From the NCBI RefSeq assembly GCF_000425185.1, contig NZ_AULH01000005.1:124001-188000 (forward strand): a stretch of DNA of 64,000 nt. The letters run 5' to 3'. Positions 20,230 to 28,923 of this stretch are shown here, piece after piece. Both the position numbers and the translations under genes were made by a program. Position 1 is the first letter of the stretch. Each line of letters begins with the position of its first letter. Source of the DNA: Pleomorphomonas koreensis DSM 23070 (GTDB lineage: Bacteria; Pseudomonadota; Alphaproteobacteria; Rhizobiales; Pleomorphomonadaceae). The notes under the pieces were generated by a model. The model did not search any database. It saw only the letters and a list, made by a program, of their open reading frames with translations, and was not told the DNA's origin.

Positions 20230-21413
20230 ACAGACCCCTCGCCGTCATCTTCGCCGCCGTCTGTCTCGATGCCGTGGGCATCGGCCTCGTCTTCCCCATC
20301 CTGCCGCGCCTTCTGGAGGAGGTGACGCAGAGCCGCAATATCGCGCCCACCATCGGCATCATGATCGCGCTCTACGCTGCCATGCAGTTCGTCTTCGCGC
20401 CGGTGCTCGGCGCCCTGAGCGACGTCCTCGGCCGGCGGCCGGTGCTGCTGCTGTCGCTGGCCGGCGCGGCGGTCAACTACGTCATCATGGCCTTCGCGCC
20501 GCAGCTATGGATGCTGCTGCTCGGCCGCGCCATCGCCGGCCTGACCAGCGCCAACGTCACCGTGGCCATGGCCTACATCACCGACATCACGCCCGAGGAC
20601 CAGCGCGCCCGACGCTTCGGCCTGTTCAACGCCATGTTCGGCGCCGGCTTCATCGTCGGTCCGGTGCTCGGCGGCGTGCTCGGCGACACCTGGCTGCGGC
20701 TGCCGTTCATCGCCGCCGCGCTGCTCAACGCCGGCAATCTCCTGCTGGCCTGGTTCATCCTGCCGGAATCGCGCCCGCCCTCCGGCCGGAGAATCGACCT
20801 CGCCGCGCTCAACCCGCTCCGGCCGCTGCAATGGGTGCTGTCGATGAAGGGGCTGCTGCCGATCGTCCTGGTGGTGTTCTTCCTGAGCGGCGCCGGAGAG
20901 GCCTACGGCACCTGCTGGGCGCTGTGGGGCTTCGACACCTTCCACTGGAACGGTCTGTGGATCGGCCTGTCGCTCGGCGCGTTCGGCGTCTGCCAGACGC
21001 TGATGCAGGCCCTCCTGCCTGGCCCGGCGAGCCGGCTGCTCGGCGAGCGCTGGGCCGCCATCGCCGGCATCGCCGGCGCCAGCATCGCTCTCGTCGCCAT
21101 GGCCTTCGCGAGGCAAGGCTGGATCGTGTTCGCCGTCATGCCGATCTTCACTCTCGTCGGCATCGGCATGCCGGCGCTTCAGGCGCTGGCCACCCGGCAG
21201 GTCGACGACAGCCGCCAGGGCCAGTTCCAGGGCGTGCTGACATCGACCGTCAGCCTTTCCTCGATCGTCGCCCCGCTCGGCTTCTCGACGCTCTACTTCG
21301 CGGTCCAGAAAGCATGGCCCGGCGCCATCTGGCTGTCGGTGGTGGCCATCTACGCCATCGCCGTGCCGCTGGTGCTCGTCGGCACCCGGACGGCGCGGCC
21401 GGCGGGAGCGTGA
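20226..21413 (+). CDS. MFS drug efflux transporter, TetA-like
   Basis: A 395-residue protein with about twelve transmembrane helices. Motif A of MFS drug/H+ antiporters is present after the second helix (GALSDVLGRRPVLLLS), and the opening GIGLVFPILPRLLEEV is like TetA(12-helix) proteins. Substrate specificity cannot be deduced, so no resistance phenotype is claimed. The ATG overlaps the oxidoreductase stop, so the two genes are an operon under the TetR operator pair. The stop lies one base from the convergent tag stop. Confidence 0.88.
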   Translation: MNRPLAVIFAAVCLDAVGIGLVFPILPRLLEEVTQSRNIAPTIGIMIALYAAMQFVFAPVLGALSDVLGRRPVLLLSLAGAAVNYVIMAFAPQLWMLLLGRAIAGLTSANVTVAMAYITDITPEDQRARRFGLFNAMFGAGFIVGPVLGGVLGDTWLRLPFIAAALLNAGNLLLAWFILPESRPPSGRRIDLAALNPLRPLQWVLSMKGLLPIVLVVFFLSGAGEAYGTCWALWGFDTFHWNGLWIGLSLGAFGVCQTLMQALLPGPASRLLGERWAAIAGIAGASIALVAMAFARQGWIVFAVMPIFTLVGIGMPALQALATRQVDDSRQGQFQGVLTSTVSLSSIVAPLGFSTLYFAVQKAWPGAIWLSVVAIYAIAVPLVLVGTRTARPAGA

Positions 21414-21414
21414 G

Positions 21415-22047
21415 TCATTTCGGACGGACGAAGGCGGCCCGTTCCCTCTCGACGGTGTCGCGGATGTCGCAGCCGGTGAAGTGGTCGTTGACGAGGCCCA
21501 TGGCCTGCATGAAGGCGTAGACGGTGGTGGGGCCGACGAAGCTCCAGCCGCGCTTCAGGAGCGCCTTGGACAGCGCCGTCGATTCCGCCGTCTTCGGCAC
21601 CACGTCGGCCCGCGTGAAAGACGCCGGCCGGCTGGCCGGATCGGGCTCGTAGCGCCAGACGAAAGCGGCCAGCGAGCCGGCTTCCTGTTGCAGGTCCAGC
21701 GCGCGGCGGGCGTTGTTGACGGTGGAGACGATCTTGCCGCGATGGCGGACGATGCCGGCGTCCTGCACCAGTCGCTCGATGTCGGCGTCGGTGAAGGCGG
21801 CGACGGTCGGAATGTCGAAGCCCTGGAAGGCGGCGCGGAAATTGTCGCGCTTCCTGAGGATGGTCAGCCAGGACAGGCCCGACTGGAAGCCTTCGAGGCA
21901 AAGCTTTTCGAACAGGCGCGTATCGTCCTTGACCGGCCGGCCCCATTCCTCGTCGTGGTAGCGGCGGTAGAGCGGATCGCCGCTTGCCCAGGCGCAGCGC
22001 CTGACCCCGTCTTCGTCCGCGACAATGCCGTCGATGATGCCGTCCAT
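21415..22047 (-). CDS. tag: DNA-3-methyladenine glycosylase I
   Basis: Base-excision repair enzyme that removes 3-methyladenine from alkylated DNA. The 210-residue protein has the zinc ligands expected for Tag: Cys near the N-terminus (RRCAWASGDPLY with HDEEWG following) and the C-terminal NDHFTGCDIRD His/Cys pair. Central motifs LEGFQSGLSWLTILRKR and GPTTVYAFMQA are canonical. Start 22047 is chosen because GAGAGGG lies upstream of it; ATG 22053 is an alternative. Confidence 0.95.
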   Translation of the reverse strand: MDGIIDGIVADEDGVRRCAWASGDPLYRRYHDEEWGRPVKDDTRLFEKLCLEGFQSGLSWLTILRKRDNFRAAFQGFDIPTVAAFTDADIERLVQDAGIVRHRGKIVSTVNNARRALDLQQEAGSLAAFVWRYEPDPASRPASFTRADVVPKTAESTALSKALLKRGWSFVGPTTVYAFMQAMGLVNDHFTGCDIRDTVERERAAFVRPK

Positions 22048-22123
22048 GCCCATCCCTCTCGTCCGGTGATCGTTGCGGAGCGAGGCTAGCGGCCGCCGCC
22101 GCCGCAAAATGGCAGCAGTAAGA

Positions 22124-22148
22124 AGGCGGCCGGGGAAACCGGCCGCCT
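22124..22148 (-). terminator. Probable terminator of cheZ
   Basis: A 10-bp perfect stem (22124-22133 with 22139-22148) and five-base loop, 26 bases beyond the cheZ stop on the minus strand. The following TCTTACT is only a weak T-tract. Confidence 0.55.
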
Positions 22149-22173
22149 CGGCATTGCGTCCCGGACCGGCCGG

Positions 22174-22878
22174 TCAGGCGAACAGGGCGTCGATGTCGTC
22201 CTGGGTGGCGCAATCGGCGGTCGGCAGCGCCGGACCGTTGAGCAGAGCGGCGTCGCCGACGCGGCGCAGCGACTCGTCGGCCTCGATGGTGTTGAAGGCC
22301 TCCATGCCGCCCCAGATCTCCATCATGCGGTTGACGCGATCCTCGATGAAGCGGAGCACGTTGACCACCTTGGTGATGCGCTGGCCGGTGAGATCCTGGA
22401 AGTTGCAGGCCTCGTAGATGGCCAGCACCCGCTCCTGGATGTCGGCGGCCATCGCCTGCTGCTCGCCCTTGAGGTGGGCGACGAGGTTGTTGGCGTCGTC
22501 GTCGATCCGTTCCACCGCCGACAGGATGCTCTCGGTGGCGTTCTCGGTACCCTGGACGACGGCGTCCAGCTCGTCGGTGACGCGGCTCATGTCCTCGCCC
22601 TTGAAGCCGGAGACATGCAGGCTGGCGATTTCCTGCTTGGTGCGGGAGATCGCTTCCTGAATGGTGTCCATCTCGGTCTTCAGCTTGTAGGCTTCGGTGA
22701 ACTGCTTCTGGTAGTCGGCGATGATATCCTTGCTGATCTCCTGATGCGGCTTGACCAGCTTCTTGATCTCGCTCAGCTCCTGAAGAATCGCATCGGCGCC
22801 GAAACCGCCTGCCGGCCCGGACGCGGCACCGACGCCAAGCATAGCTTCGATACGATAAGCCTTGCGAGCCAACGCCAT
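22174..22878 (-). CDS. cheZ: CheZ-family protein phosphatase
   Basis: The 234-residue, mostly helical protein carries the CheZ signature CNFQDLTGQRITKVVNVLRF; the DxxxQ pair (DLTGQ) supplies the catalytic Asp and Gln that dephosphorylate CheY-P. A C-terminal tail (DDIDALFA) matches the CheY-binding end seen in CheZ proteins. The start at 22878 follows GAGGAG at good spacing. No che or flagellar genes are adjacent, so the partner may be a CheY elsewhere or another receiver protein. Confidence 0.88.
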   Translation of the reverse strand: MALARKAYRIEAMLGVGAASGPAGGFGADAILQELSEIKKLVKPHQEISKDIIADYQKQFTEAYKLKTEMDTIQEAISRTKQEIASLHVSGFKGEDMSRVTDELDAVVQGTENATESILSAVERIDDDANNLVAHLKGEQQAMAADIQERVLAIYEACNFQDLTGQRITKVVNVLRFIEDRVNRMMEIWGGMEAFNTIEADESLRRVGDAALLNGPALPTADCATQDDIDALFA

Positions 22879-23190
22879 ATTACACTCCTCGCGTCCGAAA
22901 TCGGGAAGTATCGTCAAATTCCGGCGACGCTGCCGACGGAGCAAATTTAGAGCGAGGCGGTTAACAACGCGTATGCCGGAAACAGATCCGCTAAAATTTC
23001 CTGCACAGTTTCAGATAGTTGAAACGATACGCGATACGCTTCCTTAACCATGGCGAAAGATCGCTCCAATTGTAGCGAAGCCGGTCGCCTGCCGTTCACC
23101 ATTCCTAGAGCGCCCCCGCCTAGCCTTTTCCGGGCGTCGACGGCCAGTCCGCGGCGCTGTTCGAAGTCTCCACCATCGAGGGTTCAACCG
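22879..23190. other. Divergent intergenic region, cheZ / L,D-transpeptidase
   Basis: This 312-base gap holds the promoters of both flanking genes. I see an AT-richer patch (about 22960-23050) and a 6-bp dyad GTTTCA/TGAAAC at 23008-23025, but no convincing gene or RNA. Confidence 0.5.
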
Positions 23191-23898
23191 ATGAAAGCTG
23201 CCGCCCTGTTCCTTGCGGGCATTGCCGCCGTCGTGGCCGCATCGGGTCCGGCCGCCGCCCAGGCGGGTCGCTATCTGGCGCCGCCGCCGATCGTGCTGTC
23301 GCCCAACCTCACCGATCCCTGGGTGATGCAGCTCCAGCCCGGCAACCGGCCGATCTACGCGGCGCCGGAGGCGCGGAGCCCGCGCACCTGGTCGGCGCCG
23401 CCGGCCGCCGAGGCCAAGGTGGCGCGCAAGGTCGATCCGCGCAGCCAGCCGCTGGCGCCGGAACTCTTGCCGCAGGAGGTGGCCTACGACGGTCCCGGCG
23501 TGCCCGGCTCCATCGTCATCGATACCAGGAACCGCTTCCTCTACCTCGTCGAGGCCGACGGCACGGCGCGCCGCTATGGCGTCGGCGTCGGCCGGCCGGG
23601 CTTCACCTGGGCCGGCGAGCACCGCATCACCCGCAAGGCCGAGTGGCCCTCCTGGCATCCGCCGGCCGAGATGCGGCAGCGCCAGCCCGGCTTGCCGGTG
23701 ATGATGCCCGGCGGCCCCAAGAACCCGCTCGGCGCCCGCGCCATGTATCTCGGCTCGACGCTCTACCGCATCCACGGCACGGCCGAGCCGTGGACGATCG
23801 GCCACGCCGTGTCGTCGGGCTGCATCCGCATGCGCAACGAGGATGTCACCGATCTCTACGAGCGGGTGAAGGTCGGCACGCGGGTGATCGTGATATAG
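23191..23898 (+). CDS. Secreted L,D-transpeptidase (YkuD domain)
   Basis: A 235-residue exported enzyme: signal peptide to about residue 24 (cleavage near AAAQA), then a YkuD catalytic domain from about 100. The active-site motif is HGTAEPWTIGHAVSSGCIRM, where the Cys in SGCIR is the nucleophile and the His assists. L,D-transpeptidases make 3-3 peptidoglycan crosslinks or attach proteins to peptidoglycan. ATG 23191 gives the signal peptide. A related lipoprotein L,D-transpeptidase follows immediately, which looks like tandem duplication. Confidence 0.93.
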   Translation: MKAAALFLAGIAAVVAASGPAAAQAGRYLAPPPIVLSPNLTDPWVMQLQPGNRPIYAAPEARSPRTWSAPPAAEAKVARKVDPRSQPLAPELLPQEVAYDGPGVPGSIVIDTRNRFLYLVEADGTARRYGVGVGRPGFTWAGEHRITRKAEWPSWHPPAEMRQRQPGLPVMMPGGPKNPLGARAMYLGSTLYRIHGTAEPWTIGHAVSSGCIRMRNEDVTDLYERVKVGTRVIVI

Positions 23899-24007
23899 CC
23901 GCCTCACCCCGGCGCTTTTTCGCGTCCGGCCGGGCGGCATCTACCCCTTTGAGCGGCGGCGGTCTCGACAGGCGGGACCGCCGCCTCCTAGTTTCCCGAC
24001 ATCGACC

Positions 24008-24715
24008 ATGATTCGTTTCCGCAAGTCTCCGGGTTTCTCCATGATGAAAATGTCCATTGGTCCGGCGCGTCCGCTGATGCTGGCGCTCACAGCCGGGCTT
24101 GCCCTGTCCGCCTGCGTCTCGTCGAAGCCGGTGGAGCCGCCCAAGCCGCCGCCGGCCATCGAGAAGCCCGTCAAGCCGCTGTCCTACCTGCCGGACGACA
24201 CCGCCGACGACCCGCGCGACCTCAACCTCTCCGGCGACCAGCTGCCGCCCGAGCCGTTCCGGCGGGCCGAGATCGATTTCCCGACCGACGAGCCGCCGGG
24301 CACGGTGATCATCGATACCGGCGACAAGCATCTCTACCTCGTCGAGGACGACGGCAAGGCGATGCGCTACGGCGTCGGCGTCGGCCGCCAGGGCTTTTCC
24401 TGGAAGGGCACGGTGGAGATCGGCAGCCGGCAGAAGTGGCCGCGCTGGTTCCCGCCCAAGGAGATGATCGCCCGCGAGGCGGCGCGCGGCCACAACATTC
24501 CGGACATGATGGAAGGGCAGATCGGCAACCCGCTCGGCGCCCGCGCCCTCTACCTCTATGACGGCCCCAAGGACACGCTGTTCCGCATCCACGGCACCTT
24601 CGAGCCGAAGAGCATCGGCACCAACGCCTCCTCGGGCTGCATCCGCATGGCCAATGCCGACGTGATGGATCTCTACGAGCGCGTCAAGGTGGGCACGCGG
24701 GTGGTGGTGCGCTGA
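24008..24715 (+). CDS. Lipoprotein L,D-transpeptidase (YkuD domain)
   Basis: A 235-residue paralogue of the upstream gene with the same YkuD domain and active site (HGTFEPKSIGTNASSGCIRM). It carries a lipobox (LALSAC) in place of a cleavable secretory signal, so it should be anchored in a membrane. A proline-rich linker (about residues 40-60) follows the lipidated Cys. Insertion of ARGHNIPDMMEG lengthens the catalytic domain relative to the first copy. The start may be ATG 24008, 24041 or 24050. Confidence 0.92.
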   Translation: MIRFRKSPGFSMMKMSIGPARPLMLALTAGLALSACVSSKPVEPPKPPPAIEKPVKPLSYLPDDTADDPRDLNLSGDQLPPEPFRRAEIDFPTDEPPGTVIIDTGDKHLYLVEDDGKAMRYGVGVGRQGFSWKGTVEIGSRQKWPRWFPPKEMIAREAARGHNIPDMMEGQIGNPLGARALYLYDGPKDTLFRIHGTFEPKSIGTNASSGCIRMANADVMDLYERVKVGTRVVVR

Positions 24716-24814
24716 GGCGACCGGCGCCCCTGCCGGGACCTGCGTCGAAGCCTGCCGAAATCAGCCGGGATTGCGGCCTGACGGCCGGCCCGGCGGAATT
24801 CGGGGCGCGGGGTG

Positions 24815-25147
24815 CTAGAACTGGGCGATGCGCTTGGTGTAGGCGTCCAGCACGCAGCCGCGCGGATCATCGGTGCGGGCGCATTTCAGCATCTGCGCCC
24901 GCCAGGCGCGTTGCGACGTCTTGAGCGAGCCCACCTGATCGGCGCTGGCGCGGGCCAGCGCGCGGGCAAAGTCCTTGGCGAGCCTGAGGTCGAGATCGGC
25001 CAGGGCGTCGTCGCCGCAGATCAGCCGCTCGACTTCCGACTTGGCGCCATCGCAGTCGAAGCTCGGCTGGGCGGCGTTGGCAGGCAGCGCCATCATCGTC
25101 AGAAAGACGATGGCAATGATGCCCGAACCTGCCACCAATCCGCTCAT
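24815..25147 (-). CDS. LprI/DUF1311-family secreted protein
   Basis: A 110-residue protein with a signal peptide (cleavage near ANAAQ) and a DUF1311 domain with four conserved-type cysteines (SFDCDGAKSEVERLICGDD and KCARTDDPRGCVLDAYTKR). LprI from mycobacteria inhibits lysozyme; other members have unknown functions. Start 25147 follows a GGGAG site. It is convergent with the L,D-transpeptidase pair, which makes a cell-wall link plausible but unproved. Confidence 0.85.
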   Translation of the reverse strand: MSGLVAGSGIIAIVFLTMMALPANAAQPSFDCDGAKSEVERLICGDDALADLDLRLAKDFARALARASADQVGSLKTSQRAWRAQMLKCARTDDPRGCVLDAYTKRIAQF

Positions 25148-25205
25148 CGCCTGCTCCCGTCCGCTCAAACGACCGTTCTTTCGCCGAGCTGGATAATCAA
25201 GTTTA

Positions 25206-25226
25206 ACGTATGATCCCGGCATACGT
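25206..25226. promoter_or_regulatory. Candidate operator upstream of lutABC
   Basis: A perfect 7-bp inverted repeat (25206-25212 with 25220-25226) with a 7-base centre lies between lprI and lutA. GntR-type regulators such as LldR/LutR control lactate genes in other bacteria, but no regulator gene is present beside it. Confidence 0.4.
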
Positions 25227-25434
25227 CCATGGTCGTTCATGTACGGTCGACATCAGCCGCCATCAACACCAGGAAGATGACGTTTTTGGGAGCAAATGCC
25301 GGCTTTTGCCGGTTTGGTGAATTTCGCGCGCCGGCGTGGCGCCGAGGCCGGACCGGCGGTCTTCCCCGATTGCGAAGATCGATCATTGCGCGTATCACCT
25401 TGGCCGCGCAACAACAGGACCGGAAATCGCCATC

Positions 25435-26199
25435 ATGACGCCGAAACCGCGGGTCGGGCTGTTCGTGACCTGCCTCGTCGACTTCTTCCGCCCGACCGTC
25501 GGTTTCGCCGCCGTCAAGCTGATCGAGGACGCCGGCTGCGAGGTGTTCGTGCCGGCCGGTCAGACCTGCTGCGGCCAGCCTGCCTACAACTCCGGCGACC
25601 GGGCCGGCGCGCGGGCGCTGGCCGAACAGGTGATCGCCCTGTTCGAGGGCTTCGACCACGTGGTGATCCCCTCCGGCTCCTGCGCCGGCATGATCAAGGT
25701 CCACTACCCCTCGCTGTTCGCCGGCGAGCCCGGCTGGACGCTCAGGGCCGAGCGGCTCGCCGCCAAGACTCACGAACTGACCGCCTTCCTGACCGACGTG
25801 CTGGGCGTCGGTCCGCTGCCGACCGCCTGGGAGGGCACGGCGACTTATCACGATTCCTGCTCCGGCCTCCGGGAACTCGGCGTCAAGGATCAGCCGCGCA
25901 AGCTGCTCGCCGCCGTCGACGGCCTCACCGTCAAGGAAATGCGCGATCCCGAAAGCTGCTGCGGCTTCGGCGGCACCTTCTGCGTCAAATACGACGAGAT
26001 CTCCAATGCGATTGTCGACCGCAAGGCCGCCGACGTCAGATCGACCGGCGCCGACCTGCTGCTCGGCGGCGACCTCGGCTGCCTGCTCAACATCGCCGGC
26101 AAGCTGAAGCGCGAGGGCTCGACGGTCGAGGTGCGCCACGTTGCCGAGGTGCTGGCCGGCATGACCGCCGGCCCGGCCATCGGGGGGGCGAAACGATGA
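25435..26199 (+). CDS. lutA: L-lactate oxidation complex iron-sulfur protein LutA
   Basis: Subunit of the LutABC complex that oxidises L-lactate to pyruvate. The 254-residue protein contains two CCG (cysteine-rich) domains, with TCCGQPAYNSG near residue 37 and SCCGFGGTF near residue 177, the iron-sulfur or heterodisulfide-reductase-type motifs of the GlcF/LutA family. ATG 25435 is chosen because the conserved core (VGLFVTCLVDFFRPTVGFA) begins just after it. It overlaps lutB by ATGA. Confidence 0.93.
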   Translation: MTPKPRVGLFVTCLVDFFRPTVGFAAVKLIEDAGCEVFVPAGQTCCGQPAYNSGDRAGARALAEQVIALFEGFDHVVIPSGSCAGMIKVHYPSLFAGEPGWTLRAERLAAKTHELTAFLTDVLGVGPLPTAWEGTATYHDSCSGLRELGVKDQPRKLLAAVDGLTVKEMRDPESCCGFGGTFCVKYDEISNAIVDRKAADVRSTGADLLLGGDLGCLLNIAGKLKREGSTVEVRHVAEVLAGMTAGPAIGGAKR

Positions 26200-27620
26200 G
26201 CGGCGCGCCGGCTTCCGCCACCTTTCCGAAGAACGCCCGCGCGGCGCTCGCCAATCCGCCACTCCTCAAGGCCATCGCCCATATCGAGGAGACGCTGGTG
26301 TCCGGCCGCCGCCGCGCCATCGACGCCCTGCCCGAGTTCGAGGCGCTGCGCGACGCCGGCCGCGACCTGAAGGCGCATACGCTCGCCCACCTCGACCTCT
26401 ATCTCGAAGCCTTCGAGCGGAAGGTGATGGACGCCGGCGGCCACGTGCATTGGGCGGCCGACGCGGCCGAGGCCAATTCGATCATCCTCGACATCTGCAA
26501 GGCGGCCGGCGCCCGCACGGTGACCAAGGGCAAGTCGATGATCACCGAGGAGGTCGGCCTCAACGCCTTCCTGGAGGGGAACGGCGTCAGGCCGGTGGAG
26601 ACCGATCTCGGCGAGTACATCATCCAGCTGCGCGGCGAAACGCCGAGCCACATCATCGCGCCGGCCGTACACGTCAACAAGGAGCAGGTGGCGGCCGACT
26701 TCCGCCGCGCCCACACCGACCTCGATCCGCGCCGCAACCTCGACGAGCCGGTGTCGCTCCTGGCCGAGGCGCGCGGCGTGCTGCGCGAGCGCTTCCTTGC
26801 CGCCGACGTCGGCATCACCGGCGCCAACTTCCTGGTGGCCGAGACCGGATCGACGGTGATCGTCACCAACGAGGGTAACGGCGATCTTTCGCAGATCCTG
26901 CCGAAAACCCACATCGTGCTCGCCTCGATCGAGAAGGTGGTGCCGACGCTGGAGGACGTCGCCACCATCATGCGGCTGCTCGCCCGCTCGGCCACCGGCC
27001 AGGAGATGAGCGTCTACACCACCTTCTCCACCGGTCCGCGCCGGCCGGGCGATCCGGACGGCCCCGAGGCCTTCCACGTGGTGCTGCTCGACAACGGCCG
27101 CTCGGCCATGCTCGGCACGGAGTTCGAGGACATGCTGCGCTGCATCCGCTGCGGCGCCTGCATCAACCATTGCCCGGTCTACCGGTCGATCGGCGGCCAT
27201 GCCTATGGCTCGGTCTATCCGGGGCCGATGGGCTCGGTGCTGACGCCGTCGCTTTACGGGTTGGAGACATCGGCACATCTCGCCAACGCCTCGACGCTGT
27301 GCGGCCGCTGCGAGAGCGTCTGCCCGATGCGCATTCCGCTGCCGAAGATGCTGCGCCACTGGCGCGAGAAGGAGTTCGAGCGGCATCTGACGCCGCGGAA
27401 GGCCCGCCTCGGCCTCGCCGCCTGGCGCCTTCTCGCGAACCGTCCGCGCCTCTACGGCCTGACGACGCGGCTCGCCGCCTGGGGCCTTGCCCGCCTCGCC
27501 GGCAAGAGCGGCGCGCTCACCTCGCTGCCGCTGGCCGGCGGCTGGACCAAGTGGCGCGACCTGCCGGCGCCGGAGGGCGGCACCTTCCGCACCGAATGGG
27601 CCAAGCGGGGGAGGCACTGA
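26196..27620 (+). CDS. lutB: L-lactate oxidation complex iron-sulfur protein LutB
   Basis: A 474-residue protein with an N-terminal LUD-type domain (KGKSMITEEVGLNAFLE, TGANFLVAETGSTVIVTNEG) and C-terminal ferredoxin-type cysteines, CIRCGACINHCPVY at about 315 and CGRCESVCPMRIPL at about 370, giving two 4Fe-4S clusters. It relays electrons between LutC and LutA in lactate oxidation. It is sandwiched by ATGA overlaps with lutA and lutC, so the three subunits are translated together. Confidence 0.95.
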   Translation: MSGAPASATFPKNARAALANPPLLKAIAHIEETLVSGRRRAIDALPEFEALRDAGRDLKAHTLAHLDLYLEAFERKVMDAGGHVHWAADAAEANSIILDICKAAGARTVTKGKSMITEEVGLNAFLEGNGVRPVETDLGEYIIQLRGETPSHIIAPAVHVNKEQVAADFRRAHTDLDPRRNLDEPVSLLAEARGVLRERFLAADVGITGANFLVAETGSTVIVTNEGNGDLSQILPKTHIVLASIEKVVPTLEDVATIMRLLARSATGQEMSVYTTFSTGPRRPGDPDGPEAFHVVLLDNGRSAMLGTEFEDMLRCIRCGACINHCPVYRSIGGHAYGSVYPGPMGSVLTPSLYGLETSAHLANASTLCGRCESVCPMRIPLPKMLRHWREKEFERHLTPRKARLGLAAWRLLANRPRLYGLTTRLAAWGLARLAGKSGALTSLPLAGGWTKWRDLPAPEGGTFRTEWAKRGRH

Positions 27621-28291
27621 TGTCGAGCCGCGAAGCCATCCTCGGCCGCATCCGCCGGTCGCTCGGCGCGTCAGGCAGCGATGCCCCCCGCCACGACGCC
27701 GTCCGCCACCATCTCCATACGACGCCGCGGAACGTCGTGCCGGCGCGCGGGCAACTGCCGCCGGCCGAACGGGTGGCGCTGTTCTGCCGCAAGGCGGAGG
27801 AGGTGTTCGCCTCGGTCGTCCGCCTCGACCGGCCCGACGGCATCCCGTCGGCCGTCGCCGACTATCTCCGCAGCCGAAACCTGCCGCAGGCGATCCGGCG
27901 CGGCGACGATCCACGCCTTGCCGCCCTGCCCTGGGAGCGGGAGGCGCAGCTCGCTGTTTCGACCGGCGCCAGCGCCGGCGCCGACCTCGTCGGCGTCAGC
28001 CACGCCGACGCCGGCGTCGCCGAGACGGGCACGCTGGTGCTGACCTCCGGCCCGGACAATCCGACCACGCTCAATTTCCTGCCCGACCACCATATCGTCG
28101 TCGTCGACGCCTCGACGGTATCAGGCGACTATGAGACGGTGTGGGCCGACCTGCGCCGGCGGTTCGGCGCCGGGGCGATGCCGCGCACCGTCAACCTCGT
28201 CACCGGCCCGTCGCGATCGGCCGACATCGAGGAGACGCTGCTGCTCGGCGCCCACGGCCCGCGCAGCCTGCACATCCTGGTGGTGGGGTAA
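27620..28291 (+). CDS. lutC: L-lactate oxidation complex subunit LutC
   Basis: A 223-residue LUD-domain protein. Its core matches LutC/YkgG: VGVSHADAGVAETGTLVL and FLPDHHIVVVDASTVSGDY near the C-terminus. It completes the lutABC set. The ATG shares its A with the lutB TGA stop codon (overlap of one base). The LysE-type exporter gene follows two bases after its stop, so the four genes probably form one transcript. Confidence 0.94.
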   Translation: MSSREAILGRIRRSLGASGSDAPRHDAVRHHLHTTPRNVVPARGQLPPAERVALFCRKAEEVFASVVRLDRPDGIPSAVADYLRSRNLPQAIRRGDDPRLAALPWEREAQLAVSTGASAGADLVGVSHADAGVAETGTLVLTSGPDNPTTLNFLPDHHIVVVDASTVSGDYETVWADLRRRFGAGAMPRTVNLVTGPSRSADIEETLLLGAHGPRSLHILVVG

Positions 28292-28293
28292 AC

Positions 28294-28908
28294 ATGCCGA
28301 TCCTGACGCTCGTCTTCTACACCGGCGCGCTGGCGCTCGCCGCCGCCTCGCCCGGTCCGGGCATGACGGCGGTGGTGGCCCGCGCCCTCGGCGGCGGCTT
28401 CAGGGCCGGCATGACCTTCATCGTCGGCATCGTGTTCGGGGATCTCTTCTACCTGACGCTGGCCATCTTCGGCCTCGCCTCGCTGGCGCAGGAGTTCAAC
28501 CTCGCCTTCCTGGTGGTGCGCTACGTCGGCGCCGCCTACCTGCTCTATCTCGCGTGGAAGCTCTGGACGTCGCGCGCCGATCCGGCCGAGGTGGCGGCGA
28601 AGACGCGGGGCGAAAGCGCGCTGAGGACGGTGCTCGGCGGCTTCACGCTGACGCTCGGCAACCCCAAGACCATCGTCTTCTACATGGCGCTGCTGCCGTC
28701 GCTGATGCCGATCGAGAAGATCACGCTTCTCGGCTATGTCGAGCTGATCGGCATATCCGTGGTGACGCTCTCCGTGGTCGGCGTCGCCTATGCGGCGGCG
28801 GCGGCCGGCGCCCGCGAGTTCTTCCGCAGCCCCAGGGCGATGCGCCGCCTCAACCGCGCCGCCGGCACCATGATGGCCGGTGCCGCCGCGGCGGTGGTGG
28901 CGCGGTAG
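28294..28908 (+). CDS. LysE/RhtB-family amino acid exporter
   Basis: A 204-residue protein with about six hydrophobic segments and LysE/RhtB signatures: SPGPGMTAVVARALGGGFRAG near the N-terminus, FLVVRYVGAAYLLYLAWKLW in the middle and TLGNPKTIVFYMALLP near the second half. Family members export amino acids or their derivatives by proton exchange. The substrate is unknown. It starts two bases after lutC. A convergent LysR gene follows 15 bases downstream. Confidence 0.9.
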   Translation: MPILTLVFYTGALALAAASPGPGMTAVVARALGGGFRAGMTFIVGIVFGDLFYLTLAIFGLASLAQEFNLAFLVVRYVGAAYLLYLAWKLWTSRADPAEVAAKTRGESALRTVLGGFTLTLGNPKTIVFYMALLPSLMPIEKITLLGYVELIGISVVTLSVVGVAYAAAAAGAREFFRSPRAMRRLNRAAGTMMAGAAAAVVAR

Positions 28909-28923
28909 GGAGACTTCCCCAAA

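Noticed and set aside
20226..21413. Naming the MFS protein a tetracycline resistance determinant
   Set aside because: Only the superfamily and motif A are evident; substrate cannot be inferred from the sequence.
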